DNA of 64,000 nt from CFX2 sp014338005 (GCA_030263555.1 SZPE01000004.1:86178-150177); one strand, 5' to 3'. Shown: positions 1-8,007, numbered from the stretch's first letter. Notes: generated by a model from the sequence alone, not told the origin. Numbers and translations are program-made.

Positions 1-700
1 GCAGCCAGCTTTGCAGCTCGCGGGCGATGTCCTCGGTGATCGGCAGGCGGTCTTCGGCGCGCGGCATCCCGAAAAAGACGTGGTGAATGTTCACCAGCCG
101 CCGCAGTTCGCGCACCGGGTCGGGGTGGTCATCCACGCGCAGGTCGAGGTAGCGGTCGTTGTCGCCGCCGTAACCGCCGTCCGGGCGCGCCACCAGCACC
201 CCTGCCGACTGTTTGCCGCGCCGGTCGCCGCCGGCATCCTCGCCGGCTTGCAGCGCCGTTACCAGCCGGTCGGCCAGTTCACCAGAGGCGGACAAATACG
301 CCGCCGCCATTGTTTCCAGTACGTCCGGCCCCGCCAGGATGTTGCCCTGGCAGGCAAAACCCTGGCCGGTTTTGTGGCCGGCCCAGCCGTAACAGTCTTC
401 CCCGGTGAAGGCCGCCGACCCGCCGCGCGCGTCTACCATGCCCACCTGCCGGTGCGCGCGCTGCGCGTCCGCCGCCAGCAGCGTTTCCAAAGCCGACTCG
501 GCGCTTGCGCCATTCGCCATCAGCGCCAGCCCGTCCGGGCCGAAGCTGACCTTCGCCAGCGATTGAGTCGCCACCGCCCCCGCCCCGGTGCGCGCCCAAC
601 TGACGACCGCCCCGGCGGCTAAAAATTTGCTGGCGACGGCCACACCCCAGGCCGGCTCGTCCGGGTCGTGGGCAACAATCGAAAAAGTGCTTGGCCGCAT
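1..700 (-). CDS. DUF1028 family protein (Ntn-hydrolase-like), 3' end beyond window
   Basis: I translated this frame by hand from the ATG at 700 (minus strand). It stays open to the left edge, so the C-terminus lies outside the window. The protein begins MRPSTFSIVAHDP and continues with WGVAVASKFLAAGAVVSWA and a GAGAVATQS segment, the pattern I know from DUF1028 proteins, which have an Ntn-hydrolase-like fold and no settled function. Further on, the CQGNIL segment and GDRRGKQSAGVLVARPDGGYGG match the family's conserved second half. A GAGGAG ribosome site overlaps the stop of the upstream split-barrel gene, five bases before the start, so the two genes are probably cotranscribed and coupled. 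The plus-strand frame over the same bases is an antisense shadow. Confidence 0.85.
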   Translation of the reverse strand, partial: MRPSTFSIVAHDPDEPAWGVAVASKFLAAGAVVSWARTGAGAVATQSLAKVSFGPDGLALMANGASAESALETLLAADAQRAHRQVGMVDARGGSAAFTGEDCYGWAGHKTGQGFACQGNILAGPDVLETMAAAYLSASGELADRLVTALQAGEDAGGDRRGKQSAGVLVARPDGGYGGDNDRYLDLRVDDHPDPVRELRRLVNIHHVFFGMPRAEDRLPITEDIARELQSWL

Positions 701-703
701 TAT

Positions 704-1147
704 TCACTCCTCGTCAAAATGCCAGTCGGTGCGGGTGGCAACCACGCCGTATTCCCAGGCCATTACATGCCGCACGCGCACGTGATATAACAGGTCGTCG
801 GTGTTCAAAAAAGTGGCCTTGACGCCGCTGTGCGGGTCTACGTATTTTTCCATATAAGCCCCGTTCACCCGCTCCCGCTCGGCCTGGTCGGTCACGACCG
901 CCGCGCGCCCCTCCAGAATGATCGTATCGTCGCCGTCGCCGGCATGGACGATCACCCAGGGTTGGAACGCCAGGTTGCGGGCTTTTTGCGACCCCGGCGG
1001 CGTGGTGAAATAAACGTCCCGCCCGTTCCACCAGTACCAGACCGGGACGGCGTGCGGGCGTCCGTCCGGGCGGGTGGTGCTGACCCAGATGGTGCGAAAA
1101 CCTTGCAGCCACAGGTCTACTTTGCGCCAGGGAATATGTCCACCCAT
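704..1147 (-). CDS. Pyridoxamine 5'-phosphate oxidase-like split-barrel protein (PPOX class)
   Basis: A 147-residue single-domain protein of the split beta-barrel flavin/F420-binding family. WVSTTRPDGRPHAVPVWYWW and VYFTTPPGSQKARNLAFQPW are the usual first strands and phosphate-binding region, followed by GDDTIILEGRAAVV. Members bind FMN, F420 or haem, and the residues visible here do not let me pick one. A GGAGG site lies six bases before the ATG. The gene sits just upstream of the DUF1028 gene on the same strand and is divergent from the TIR gene, so the roughly 70-bp gap must hold both promoters. Confidence 0.85.
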   Translation of the reverse strand: MGGHIPWRKVDLWLQGFRTIWVSTTRPDGRPHAVPVWYWWNGRDVYFTTPPGSQKARNLAFQPWVIVHAGDGDDTIILEGRAAVVTDQAERERVNGAYMEKYVDPHSGVKATFLNTDDLLYHVRVRHVMAWEYGVVATRTDWHFDEE

Positions 1148-1161
1148 GAACTACCTCCAGG

Positions 1162-1189
1162 TTGGCGATGAAACATAAGATGGTATTAT
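1162..1189 (+). promoter_or_regulatory. Sigma-70-type promoter for the TIR gene
   Basis: TTGGCG at 1162-1167 and TATTAT at 1184-1189 are separated by 16 bp, 26 bp upstream of the TIR start codon. The match is by eye only. Confidence 0.5.
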
Positions 1190-1214
1190 ATGAGAGAACC
1201 GAACGCGAGGAAAT

Positions 1215-2063
1215 ATGAGCCACATTTTTGTCTGTTACAGCCGAGTAGATCGGGCCATCACCGAGCAGCTTGCCGGCCTGCTGCGAAAAGCCTACAATCA
1301 CGTCTGGTACGACGACAACCTGCACGGCGGTGAAGAATGGTGGACGGAAATTCTGAAGGAAATCGCCCGCTGCCACCATTTTATCTTCCTTATGTCTGAC
1401 GAATCCATCGGCTCGGAGTGGTGCCGCCGCGAACTGGACGAAGCCCGGCGGCTGACCAAACACGTCCTGCCGGTGCTGGTGCGCGCCCGGACGCTCATCC
1501 CGGCGGAACTGCAAAAACTCCAGCGTATTGATATGTCGTCCGGCATCACCGTCGAAAACCTGAACGCCTTGTACGCCGCTTTAATCCGCGCCGTCAACGA
1601 TGACCAGTCGTCCATCAGCCGGCAGAAGCAGCGCGCCGCCGACCGCCGCGCCCTGGAGCGGCTGTGGCCGTTCATTCATGGCAGCTACATCGAAGCCCTG
1701 TGCGACCAGGTGCAGTGCGGCAAGCTTGACTGGGAGCTTTACACTTCGCACATCGCCAAATACCTGGATTTGCGCGCCAAAACCCGCGACCGTTTTTCCA
1801 ACCTCATCCTGGAAGAAGTTTTCGAGTCCTTCGACGACGCGCTCATCCGGCTGGACGGCCAGCTTGGCTGGACGTATGAACTGCGGGAAAACGATGGGCG
1901 CTCCTACATGATGCAGCCGGAAAAAGCGATGGAAGACAGCTACTGGTTCGAGAAGTACAACCGGCTGGTGCGCCGCTCCACCGACGTGCTGATGCGGCAC
2001 ATCGGTCTGGTGGAAACCATCAAAACGATTCTGCCGGACTTCGACGTACAAAAGGAAGAATAA
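1215..2063 (+). CDS. TIR-domain protein with uncharacterised C-terminal domain
   Basis: This 282-residue protein starts with a TIR domain (about residues 2-125): HIFVCYSRVDRAI is the first strand and box 1, LHGGEEWW is the BB-loop area, and SDESIGSEWCRRELDEA carries the Trp-Cys-x-x-Glu motif whose Glu73 corresponds to the catalytic glutamate of NAD-cleaving TIR enzymes. The rest (about 135-282) is predicted helical, rich in charged residues, and I do not recognise it. Bacterial TIR proteins are often NADases in antiphage defence or signalling. Whether this one acts alone is unknown, since no obvious partner (STING, Thoeris ThsA, pAgo) is adjacent. A GAGGAAAT ribosome site precedes the ATG. 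The next gene, a HAD phosphatase, follows 7 bp later and may be cotranscribed. Confidence 0.85.
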   Translation: MSHIFVCYSRVDRAITEQLAGLLRKAYNHVWYDDNLHGGEEWWTEILKEIARCHHFIFLMSDESIGSEWCRRELDEARRLTKHVLPVLVRARTLIPAELQKLQRIDMSSGITVENLNALYAALIRAVNDDQSSISRQKQRAADRRALERLWPFIHGSYIEALCDQVQCGKLDWELYTSHIAKYLDLRAKTRDRFSNLILEEVFESFDDALIRLDGQLGWTYELRENDGRSYMMQPEKAMEDSYWFEKYNRLVRRSTDVLMRHIGLVETIKTILPDFDVQKEE

Positions 2064-2070
2064 AAACACC

Positions 2071-2874
2071 ATGCAGCTTTCCACCATCACCGGCATCATC
2101 GCCGATATGGACGGTGTGCTGTGGCGCGGCAGTCAGCCGCTGCCCGGCCTGGCCGACTTTTTCGACTTTTTGCGCGCCGGCGGCATCCCCTTCGTGCTGG
2201 CGACCAACAACAGCAGCCAGACGCCGCAGGCGTACCTGCACAAACTGTCCGGCATGGGCGTCAACGGCCTGGCCGAAAATCAGATCATCACATCCGGCAC
2301 AGCCACTGCCGATTACCTCCAGACAGCCTACCCGCCCGGCACACCGGTTCACGTCCTGGGCGGCGACGGGCTGAAGCAGATCATCCGGCAGGCCGGTTTT
2401 CCACCGGGGCAGGACGAAGCGCGCGTGGTGGTGGCCGGGGTGGACTTCGACCTCACCTATGCCAAACTCAAACATGCCTGCGCTCTGGTGCGCGCCGGCG
2501 CAGATTTCATCGGCACAAATGCCGACGCCACCTTCCCTTTGCCGGACGGCCTCGCGCCCGGCGCGGGCAGCATCCTGGCGGCGCTGGCGACCGCGACCGG
2601 GCGGCAGCCCACCATCATCGGCAAACCGGGCGCGCCGATGTTCCAGACGGCGCTGCGCCGCCTGGGTACAGCGCCGGAAAACACGCTCATGATCGGCGAT
2701 CGACTGAACACCGACATCGAAGGCGCGCGGCGGACCGGGCTGAAGACGGCACTGCTGCTGACCGGCGTCACCACCCGCGAGGAACTGGCCGCCAGCCCCA
2801 TCCAGCCGGATGGCGTTTACGACGGTTTGCCCGACTTAGTAGCCGCCTGGCAGCGCGCGCTGGCCGGGCATTGA
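2071..2874 (+). CDS. HAD superfamily hydrolase, subfamily IIA (NagD/phosphoglycolate phosphatase-like)
   Basis: A 267-residue cytoplasmic phosphatase. Motif I is DMDGVLWRG with the nucleophile aspartate near residue 12, motif II lies in ATNNSSQTPQ, motif III is the lysine in IIGKPGAPMFQ, and motif IV is MIGDRLNTDIEGA. The order, the length and the C2-type cap between motifs II and III fit the class IIA group that includes NagD, pyridoxal phosphatase and phosphoglycolate phosphatase. The substrate cannot be assigned from sequence. It begins 7 bp after the TIR gene with no clear ribosome site of its own, which suggests coupling. Confidence 0.9.
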   Translation: MQLSTITGIIADMDGVLWRGSQPLPGLADFFDFLRAGGIPFVLATNNSSQTPQAYLHKLSGMGVNGLAENQIITSGTATADYLQTAYPPGTPVHVLGGDGLKQIIRQAGFPPGQDEARVVVAGVDFDLTYAKLKHACALVRAGADFIGTNADATFPLPDGLAPGAGSILAALATATGRQPTIIGKPGAPMFQTALRRLGTAPENTLMIGDRLNTDIEGARRTGLKTALLLTGVTTREELAASPIQPDGVYDGLPDLVAAWQRALAGH

Positions 2875-2885
2875 CCGCCGTCGGC

Positions 2886-3257
2886 CTATAACTGCACCCG
2901 GATCATCAGCATATCCGCCGCTTTGTCGGCAGACATGCGCGGATACATGGCCTTCAGCAGTTCCCGGCTGGTCTCGTCTTCGGGACACAGTTCCGCTCTG
3001 GCGGGGACATCCTTGCCGCGCAGACGCAGCGTAACCGGCGCGCCGCCCGCGAGGTTGCGTATCCATTTCCGGTCTTTGCCGCTGAAGAAATAAATGCTGT
3101 CCCCCTGGCGGCCATAGGCCACCGGCGTGGTATACAGCCGCCCGGTTTTGCGCCCCGTCACAGTGATGAGCATCAGGCCGTGACTGGCGACAAAATGCAG
3201 CGGCGAGCGCAGCAGGGGTTTCAAAACGGCGTTGCCAATATCCAGCATCACAGGCAT
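2886..3257 (-). CDS. Deazaflavin-dependent nitroreductase family protein (DDN/DUF385-like)
   Basis: This 123-residue protein has the family pattern HGLMLITVTGRKTGRLYTTP followed by VAYGRQGDSIYFFSGKDRK and RNLAGGAPVTLRLRGK, as in the mycobacterial Ddn group of F420-dependent split-barrel oxidoreductases and their relatives. It is a second split-barrel flavin-type protein close to the one at 704-1147. It converges with the HAD gene, ending 11 bp from it. The physiological substrate is unknown. Confidence 0.8.
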   Translation of the reverse strand: MPVMLDIGNAVLKPLLRSPLHFVASHGLMLITVTGRKTGRLYTTPVAYGRQGDSIYFFSGKDRKWIRNLAGGAPVTLRLRGKDVPARAELCPEDETSRELLKAMYPRMSADKAADMLMIRVQL

Positions 3258-3374
3258 GGTCGGTATCCTTTCGTCTTATCTGGTATACGCTGCTCAGGCC
3301 GTGAGCGCCGCATGATAAAGCCACCTATCATGACATGACATTCGTCAGGTTCGGGCGACGGTCTGGCGCGGCCA

Positions 3375-3403
3375 TTGGCAGGATGAGCGACCGCCGATAA
3401 ACT
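3375..3403 (+). promoter_or_regulatory. Promoter of the aldo/keto reductase gene
   Basis: TTGGCA at 3375-3380 and TAAACT at 3398-3403 are separated by exactly 17 bp, about 42 bp upstream of the start codon. Confidence 0.6.
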
Positions 3404-3445
3404 CACTTCTCCCTCAACAACAACGTATTTTTATGGAGATAAATC

Positions 3446-4417
3446 ATGGAATACACCCGATTAGGACGAACCGCGCTTAAGGTCAGCCGCCTGTGCCTGG
3501 GAACGATGAACTTCGGCCCGCATACCACCGAAGCCGACAGCTACGCCATCATGGACAAGGCGCTCGACCTGGGCATTAACTTTTTCGACACGGCCAACGT
3601 CTACGGCTGGAAAAAGGGCGAAGGCGTCACCGAGCAGATCATCGGGCGCTGGTGGGCGCAGGGCGGCGGACGGCGGGAAAAAGTGGTCATCGCCACTAAA
3701 GTTTACGGCGTGATGGGCGACTGGCCGAACGAAAGCCGCCTGTCGGCGCTGCACATTCGCCGCGCCTGCGAGGACAGCCTGCGCCGGATGCAGACCGATT
3801 ATATTGACCTGTACCAGATGCACCACATTGACCGCAACGCGCCCTGGGAAGAAGTGTGGCAGGCGATGGAAACGCTGGTGCAGCAGGGTAAAGTGATCTA
3901 CGTCGGCAGCAGCAACTTCGCCGGCTGGCACATCGCCCAGGCCAACGAAGCCGCCAAAGCGCGGCACTTCATGGGGCTGGTCAGCGAGCAAAGCCTGTAC
4001 AACCTCAAAGACCGCATGATTGAAATGGAGGTCATCCCGGCCTGCGAATATTACGGCCTGGGCATCATCCCCTGGAGTCCCCTGGCGGGCGGGATGCTGG
4101 GCGGCGCGCTGCAAAAAGCGAAGGAAGGCCGCCGCGCATCCGAAAACCAGCAGAAGATGATCGAAAAACACTACAGCCAGTTAGAGCGGTACGAAGCCTT
4201 CTGCGCCGAAATCGGCGAACAGCCCGCCGACGTGGCGCTGGCCTGGCTGTTGAAAGACCCCATCGTCACCGCGCCGATCATCGGCCCGCGCACAATGGAA
4301 CAGCTTACCGGCAGCCTGCGCGCCCTGGAGATCAAACTGAGCCAGGAGCAGCTTAAAACGCTAGATGAAATCTGGCCCGGCCCCGGCGGCCCCGCCCCGG
4401 AAGCCTACGCCTGGTAA
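3446..4417 (+). CDS. Aldo/keto reductase
   Basis: A 323-residue NADPH-dependent (beta/alpha)8-barrel oxidoreductase. The catalytic tetrad is visible: Asp48 and Tyr53 in FFDTANVYGW, Lys85 in VIATKVYG and His126 in LYQMHHID. SSNFAGWHIAQA and the late IIGPRTMEQL cofactor segment are also typical. The closest general type is the YajO/IolS or potassium-channel beta-subunit-like group; the substrate is not predictable. A GGAG ribosome site and a good promoter precede it. It is probably monocistronic, because a strong hairpin follows its stop. Confidence 0.93.
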   Translation: MEYTRLGRTALKVSRLCLGTMNFGPHTTEADSYAIMDKALDLGINFFDTANVYGWKKGEGVTEQIIGRWWAQGGGRREKVVIATKVYGVMGDWPNESRLSALHIRRACEDSLRRMQTDYIDLYQMHHIDRNAPWEEVWQAMETLVQQGKVIYVGSSNFAGWHIAQANEAAKARHFMGLVSEQSLYNLKDRMIEMEVIPACEYYGLGIIPWSPLAGGMLGGALQKAKEGRRASENQQKMIEKHYSQLERYEAFCAEIGEQPADVALAWLLKDPIVTAPIIGPRTMEQLTGSLRALEIKLSQEQLKTLDEIWPGPGGPAPEAYAW

Positions 4418-4426
4418 CGCCGACGC

Positions 4427-4450
4427 GGGGGCATGTGACACATGCCCCCC
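4427..4450. terminator. Hairpin after the aldo/keto reductase gene
   Basis: A near-perfect palindrome with 11-bp arms (GGGGGCATGTG and CACATGCCCCC). No U-run follows, so it may be a weak or factor-dependent terminator, or one of the dispersed palindromes of this genome. Confidence 0.5.
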
Positions 4451-4484
4451 AAAATCCCGCCTACCCGCCGCCCGCGTCATCCGC

Positions 4485-4490
4485 TACAAT
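4485..4490 (+). promoter_or_regulatory. -10 element for a probably leaderless transcript
   Basis: TACAAT ends 7 bp before the ATG at 4498 and there is no Shine-Dalgarno sequence, so transcription would start at or next to the start codon. No convincing -35 element was seen. Confidence 0.35.
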
Positions 4491-4497
4491 CGCCGGC

Positions 4498-5427
4498 ATG
4501 AAAGTAAACCGACGCCGATTTATCGTTTTATTGGGCGGGATGTTTTTAACGCTCACCAACAGGCTGTTCGCCCACGACTGGGAAGACGAAACGCCCGCTG
4601 TAGCTGCCGCGCGCGCGGCACTGGAGTCGGCTTTTGCCGGACGCCAGATGGCGCTGGATTTCCGGCGTTTTAACCGCAGTTTCGATGAGCTGTTCCGCAT
4701 CCAGATCAACGCGCTTGACCTGTTCCCGGTGGCAAGCTGTTTTAAAGCCTGGCTGGCGCTCTATTATTTCGTGCATGTGCCGCCGGACGAATGGGATACC
4801 GGCGAATACAGCCCGGTTTACCAGATGGCCGTCAGCAGCGACAACGTGAACACCGGCGTCGTCCTGGATATGGTCGCCCGCCGCGCGCGCAGCCGCAAAA
4901 ACGCCATCGAAATCTTCAACGACTTTCTGACCCAGACGGTCGGCATGGCGAACGGCCTGCACACCTGGAACTGGCTGGACAGCCCAACCGTAGGCCTCAC
5001 CGACCCGCGCTTCGCGCCCTCGGCGGTGCGGTCGGTGCGCCTGGGCGGGCAGGAATACCGCGTGGACAATGCCTTCACGGCTGCCGACCTGGCGCGCGGT
5101 TACGATTTTTTGCTGCGCGGCGAATACTTCACCCGGTCGCCGGAGCTAAAAGCGGCCATCCAGGCGGCGCGGGCGCTGCTGTCTATACCCGCCCACAACT
5201 ATCGCTCACCCATCGAAAGGGTTTATGCCGACGGTTATACCGGCAAAGACGGCATTTTACCGTCGGCGGACATCAGCACCGGGCGCGTGGTCAACGACGC
5301 CGGTTTAATCCGGCGCGGCGACTATCATTACATCATCGCCTTTATGTCGGCGGGCGAAAGCGAGTCTACCGCCCTTTCCGTACTGGGACAGGTCATCGGC
5401 CAGATGCAGACATTTGACGAGTCGTGA
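4498..5427 (+). CDS. Serine hydrolase of the class A beta-lactamase fold, secreted
   Basis: The ATG at 4498 is chosen because it directly opens a signal peptide: MKVNRRRFIVLLGGMFLTLT, with an Arg-rich n-region that also resembles a weak twin-arginine-type leader, cleaved near LFA-HDW. The mature protein has SCFK (a Ser-x-x-Lys nucleophile motif) in the context FPVASCFKAWLA, then SSDNVNT, which holds the Ser-Asp-Asn motif, and a possible KDG in place of the usual Lys-Thr-Gly. This is the beta-lactamase2 (PF13354-like) layout. It is unlikely to be a clinical resistance enzyme: the usual Glu-x-x-Leu-Asn omega-loop motif is not obvious, so a transpeptidase- or esterase-like role is equally possible. 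Its stop overlaps the beginning of the downstream GNAT gene region. Confidence 0.7.
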   Translation: MKVNRRRFIVLLGGMFLTLTNRLFAHDWEDETPAVAAARAALESAFAGRQMALDFRRFNRSFDELFRIQINALDLFPVASCFKAWLALYYFVHVPPDEWDTGEYSPVYQMAVSSDNVNTGVVLDMVARRARSRKNAIEIFNDFLTQTVGMANGLHTWNWLDSPTVGLTDPRFAPSAVRSVRLGGQEYRVDNAFTAADLARGYDFLLRGEYFTRSPELKAAIQAARALLSIPAHNYRSPIERVYADGYTGKDGILPSADISTGRVVNDAGLIRRGDYHYIIAFMSAGESESTALSVLGQVIGQMQTFDES

Positions 5428-5429
5428 TT

Positions 5430-6221
5430 ATGCCAGCTTTTATTGATGCGCTTACCCAGGTCTACCTGGAAAACCCCTGCCGGGTGCTGCCCAACCCGCT
5501 GTGGAAAACCCTGGCGGAGCTAGATCACTTCCGAACCACCGTTGAAGTCGGGCGCGATGGGCTGGTTAAACGGCTGGAAGCCGCCGGCGACGACCAACTG
5601 TTCGTCCATTGGACGCGCGAGGGGCGCAAACCAAGCCTGCTGATGCGCCGCCGGCTGGAAACCATGCGCCGGGCGCTGGTTCACCAGCATTATCTCGACC
5701 CCGACACAACCGCCGGATTCGCCACGCGGCTGCCGTTTTTTCGCCTCATCCACCGGGGCGACCCCGCGCCACCCAGCCTGCCGCCGGGTTATCGTTTTGA
5801 AGCGGTTGACCCAACCGGTCAGGCGCAGGCGGTGGCAGATTTTATCGCCGAATGTTACGACGACCTGAAACCCGCCGCCGGAACCGTCCAGAACTGGTCG
5901 CGGCATCCCGTTTACGCGCCTGACCTGTGGGCCTGGGTGGTAAACGAACAGATCGGCGAACGCGCCGCGCTGGTGATCGGGGAACTTGACCCGGCCATCG
6001 GCGAAATGTCGCTGGAATGGGTGCAGGTGCGTTCGGCTTACCGGGGCAAGGGCCTGGGCAAAGCGGCGGTGCTGGAGCTGCTGAGGCGTGCTGCTGGCCG
6101 GGCGGCCTTTACGACCGTCTCCGGGCCGGTGGAGAACCGGGACAAACCAGGCGGGTTTTACCGCGCCTGCGGTTTCACCGGCTACGATGTGTGGTGGCTG
6201 CTGGCCGATCCGTTCCGCTAA
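5430..6221 (+). CDS. GNAT family N-acetyltransferase with N-terminal extension
   Basis: About 263 residues. The first 125 residues are not recognised; the C-terminal GNAT domain has EWVQVRSAYRGKGLGKAAV, holding the acetyl-CoA pyrophosphate loop Arg-Gly-Lys-Gly-Leu-Gly, and ends with the FYRACGFTGYDVWW segment. An in-frame GTG at 5424 overlaps the upstream stop, but the ATG at 5430 is the more usual start. It is tightly coupled to the serine hydrolase. Its stop codon overlaps that of the convergent endonuclease V gene. The acceptor substrate is unknown. Confidence 0.8.
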   Translation: MPAFIDALTQVYLENPCRVLPNPLWKTLAELDHFRTTVEVGRDGLVKRLEAAGDDQLFVHWTREGRKPSLLMRRRLETMRRALVHQHYLDPDTTAGFATRLPFFRLIHRGDPAPPSLPPGYRFEAVDPTGQAQAVADFIAECYDDLKPAAGTVQNWSRHPVYAPDLWAWVVNEQIGERAALVIGELDPAIGEMSLEWVQVRSAYRGKGLGKAAVLELLRRAAGRAAFTTVSGPVENRDKPGGFYRACGFTGYDVWWLLADPFR

Positions 6222-6886
6222 GTTCCGAAATCGCCGGCGGCCAGGTGCGCGCGGCGAATCGGCTCCGGCAGGCGGTAGCGGGTGGCACAGCGCAGGATAA
6301 GCTCAACCGAAGTCGGCAGGTCGGCCAGATGGCCGGGCGAGATATACACCGGTTTGACGCCGGTTCGTGTCCGCACCACCGCGCCGATGACCTGTCCCCG
6401 GTCTACTAGATGGCTGTAAGCGCCCTTCTCGCTGCCGGGTTCGGCATAACGCCCGGTTAGCAGCGTTTTGCCGCAGCCGATGGTTGGCTTTTGCAGCCAC
6501 AATCCCAGGTGGCTGGCGATGCCGATGCGGCGCGGGTGCGCGATGCCCATGCCGTCGAAGATGAACACGTCCGGGACGTGCTGCAAACGCTCGAAGGCCG
6601 ATTCCAGCACCGGCCCTTCCCGAAAGCTCAACAGCCCCGGAATATACGGGAACGGCGTGGGCATGGCGGCGGTGACGGTTTCGACCGGCTGCAAATCGGG
6701 GAACGCCAGCACCACGACCGCCGCGTGAGACAGGTCGTTTTTCACGCTCACGTCCACGCCGGCGACCAACCGCACATCATCCAGCGCAATCGGCTGATCG
6801 GTGACCAGTTCGCTCGCAAGCTGCTTTTGCAGAGCGACGGCCTGTTCCGGCGATAAATTCCAGTCATGGCGGTGGTGTATTTTCAT
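6218..6886 (-). CDS. nfi: Endonuclease V (deoxyinosine 3' endonuclease)
   Basis: A 222-residue DNA repair enzyme that nicks DNA one base 3' of deoxyinosine and related lesions. Its catalytic set is complete: Asp45 in VAGVDVS, the wedge and Glu in PYIPGLLSFRE (Tyr81, Glu90), and Asp111 in FDGMGIAHPRR, followed by IASHLG. Length matches the family (about 220-235). An AGGA-type ribosome site precedes the ATG. The gene is convergent with the GNAT gene, with overlapping stop codons. Confidence 0.95.
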   Translation of the reverse strand: MKIHHRHDWNLSPEQAVALQKQLASELVTDQPIALDDVRLVAGVDVSVKNDLSHAAVVVLAFPDLQPVETVTAAMPTPFPYIPGLLSFREGPVLESAFERLQHVPDVFIFDGMGIAHPRRIGIASHLGLWLQKPTIGCGKTLLTGRYAEPGSEKGAYSHLVDRGQVIGAVVRTRTGVKPVYISPGHLADLPTSVELILRCATRYRLPEPIRRAHLAAGDFGT

Positions 6887-6985
6887 GGCGTTATCCTGTT
6901 GGGCAAACCCCTATTACAGCAGGCAAAAAGCGTAACGCAAAGAGGCGAAGAAGCAAAGGCACAGAGGCATAGTGTGTTTGTGGCG

Positions 6986-7013
6986 TAGGGGAGCGCACGG
7001 CGGCGCTCCCCTA
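6986..7013. repeat. Intergenic palindrome of the TAGGGG-CCCCTA family
   Basis: TAGGGGAGCGC and its inverted copy flank a short loop in the 146-bp gap between the MerR and endonuclease V genes. The same gap (6938-6970) also holds purine-rich imperfect direct repeats of the CGCAAAG type. No gene is visible in this gap. Confidence 0.6.
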
Positions 7014-7032
7014 TAAGAACGTGTGTCGCGGA

Positions 7033-7863
7033 CTAGGCAGAGGCTTTTTCGACGGGGAACTGGATTTCGGTTACAGCGTCCGCCGGGGCACAGCCGCCCG
7101 CCAGATAGATTTCGCGCGGCGGGCCGACCACACGGTAGCCGTTGGCCTCGATCCAGCGGCCAATCGCCAGGTAGACATCACCCAGGCCGCTGTAATCACC
7201 TTTGTGGACGGCGCAGGCCGCCTGCGGCACGGCGGGCAGGTCATGTGCCGTCATGTGCCGTCCACCCGACAGGTCAATCGTTTGTGGGCTGCCGGCTGCT
7301 ACCGGAAAGGCAAACTCGATGTCCATGTCAGCCGCCGCGAATGCTTCGTCATAGTACAGGCAGAACGGCGGAGCGATCATCTCCACGCCGGCCATCTGGA
7401 GCGACTGCATGGTTTCATTCCAGATGGTTCCAAGGTGGTCGAAGGTCGGCACGATTTGCCGCAGCGAAAGGATACGCTGTGCGGGCAAAGGCTTGAGAAG
7501 CACTTCATAGTCGGGCATTTTATCCTCCATTTCGATTTGTCTCAGGCGGGCTTCCACCCGCGCCAGCCGTTCCTGCTCCTCGCGCACGCGCTGCTGAAGT
7601 TCGGCCTGTTTGAGCCGGAACATGCCACGAAGCTGCTCCGGCGTCAGGCATTCGTCCAACACCTGCGCGATCTGTTCCAGCGACAGCCCCAGGTCTTTTA
7701 GCGCCAGGATGCGGTTAAGCCGGGGAAGCTGGTCAAACGAGTAGTAGCGGTAGCCGGTGAAGCGATCAATGCGCGCCGGTTTGAGCAGGCCGAGTTCGTC
7801 GTAGTAGCGCAGGGCGCTCACCGGCACCTGTGTCAATCTCGAAAAGTCACCGATCTTAAACAT
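7033..7863 (-). CDS. MerR family transcriptional regulator with GyrI-like effector domain
   Basis: A 276-residue regulator. Residues 1-70 form the winged helix (MFKIGDFSRLTQVPVSALRY followed by YDELGLLKPARID), then comes a coiled-coil dimerisation helix (about 75-112) and a C-terminal GyrI/AraC-type effector-binding domain (about 118-270), the BmrR-like layout that usually senses hydrophobic drugs or cationic ligands. No cysteine pattern of metal sensors was seen. Its own upstream region has a MerR-class operator, so it is probably autoregulated. No drug-efflux gene is adjacent in this window. A 10-bp direct duplication (7237-7260) lies inside the effector domain and keeps the frame. Confidence 0.9.
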   Translation of the reverse strand: MFKIGDFSRLTQVPVSALRYYDELGLLKPARIDRFTGYRYYSFDQLPRLNRILALKDLGLSLEQIAQVLDECLTPEQLRGMFRLKQAELQQRVREEQERLARVEARLRQIEMEDKMPDYEVLLKPLPAQRILSLRQIVPTFDHLGTIWNETMQSLQMAGVEMIAPPFCLYYDEAFAAADMDIEFAFPVAAGSPQTIDLSGGRHMTAHDLPAVPQAACAVHKGDYSGLGDVYLAIGRWIEANGYRVVGPPREIYLAGGCAPADAVTEIQFPVEKASA

Positions 7864-7925
7864 GGTTTCCCCTTTGCGCGCGTCAGGCTAACCCGAGCGG
7901 CTGGCCGGGCCGCCCCTGCATCCTT

Positions 7926-7956
7926 ATCATGCACCCTCAAGCGGCTTGAGAGTCAA
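7926..7956 (-). promoter_or_regulatory. MerR-type promoter/operator: 19-bp spacer with central dyad
   Basis: Reading the minus strand, -35 TTGACT (7951-7956) and -10 CATGAT (7926-7931) are separated by 19 bp. The spacer contains CTCAAGC-C-GCTTGAG, a perfect 7-bp inverted repeat at 7936-7950. Long spacers with a central dyad that MerR proteins untwist are the family's hallmark, and the half-site resembles SoxR/BmrR-like operators. Confidence 0.75.
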
Positions 7957-7971
7957 GGGGGTGCGGGCAAC

Positions 7972-8007
7972 AAAAACGCCGCGTCCGGCAAATCGAACGG
8001 CGGCGTT
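7972..8007 (-). terminator. Rho-independent terminator after the endonuclease remnant
   Basis: On the minus strand ACGCCGC and GCGGCGT arms are followed by a TTTTGTT tract, directly downstream of the restriction gene stop at 8018. Confidence 0.6.

Noticed and set aside
4435..4497. Upstream ATG extension of the serine hydrolase
   Set aside because: It would place 21 Pro/Ala-rich residues before a clear signal peptide and overlaps the hairpin after the aldo/keto reductase gene.
6938..6970. Possible CRISPR or tandem repeat
   Set aside because: Only imperfect purine-rich units of about 7-8 bases without spacers.
7237..7260. 10-bp direct duplication in the MerR gene as a frameshift signal
   Set aside because: The reading frame continues through it and the protein looks complete; a small duplication only.
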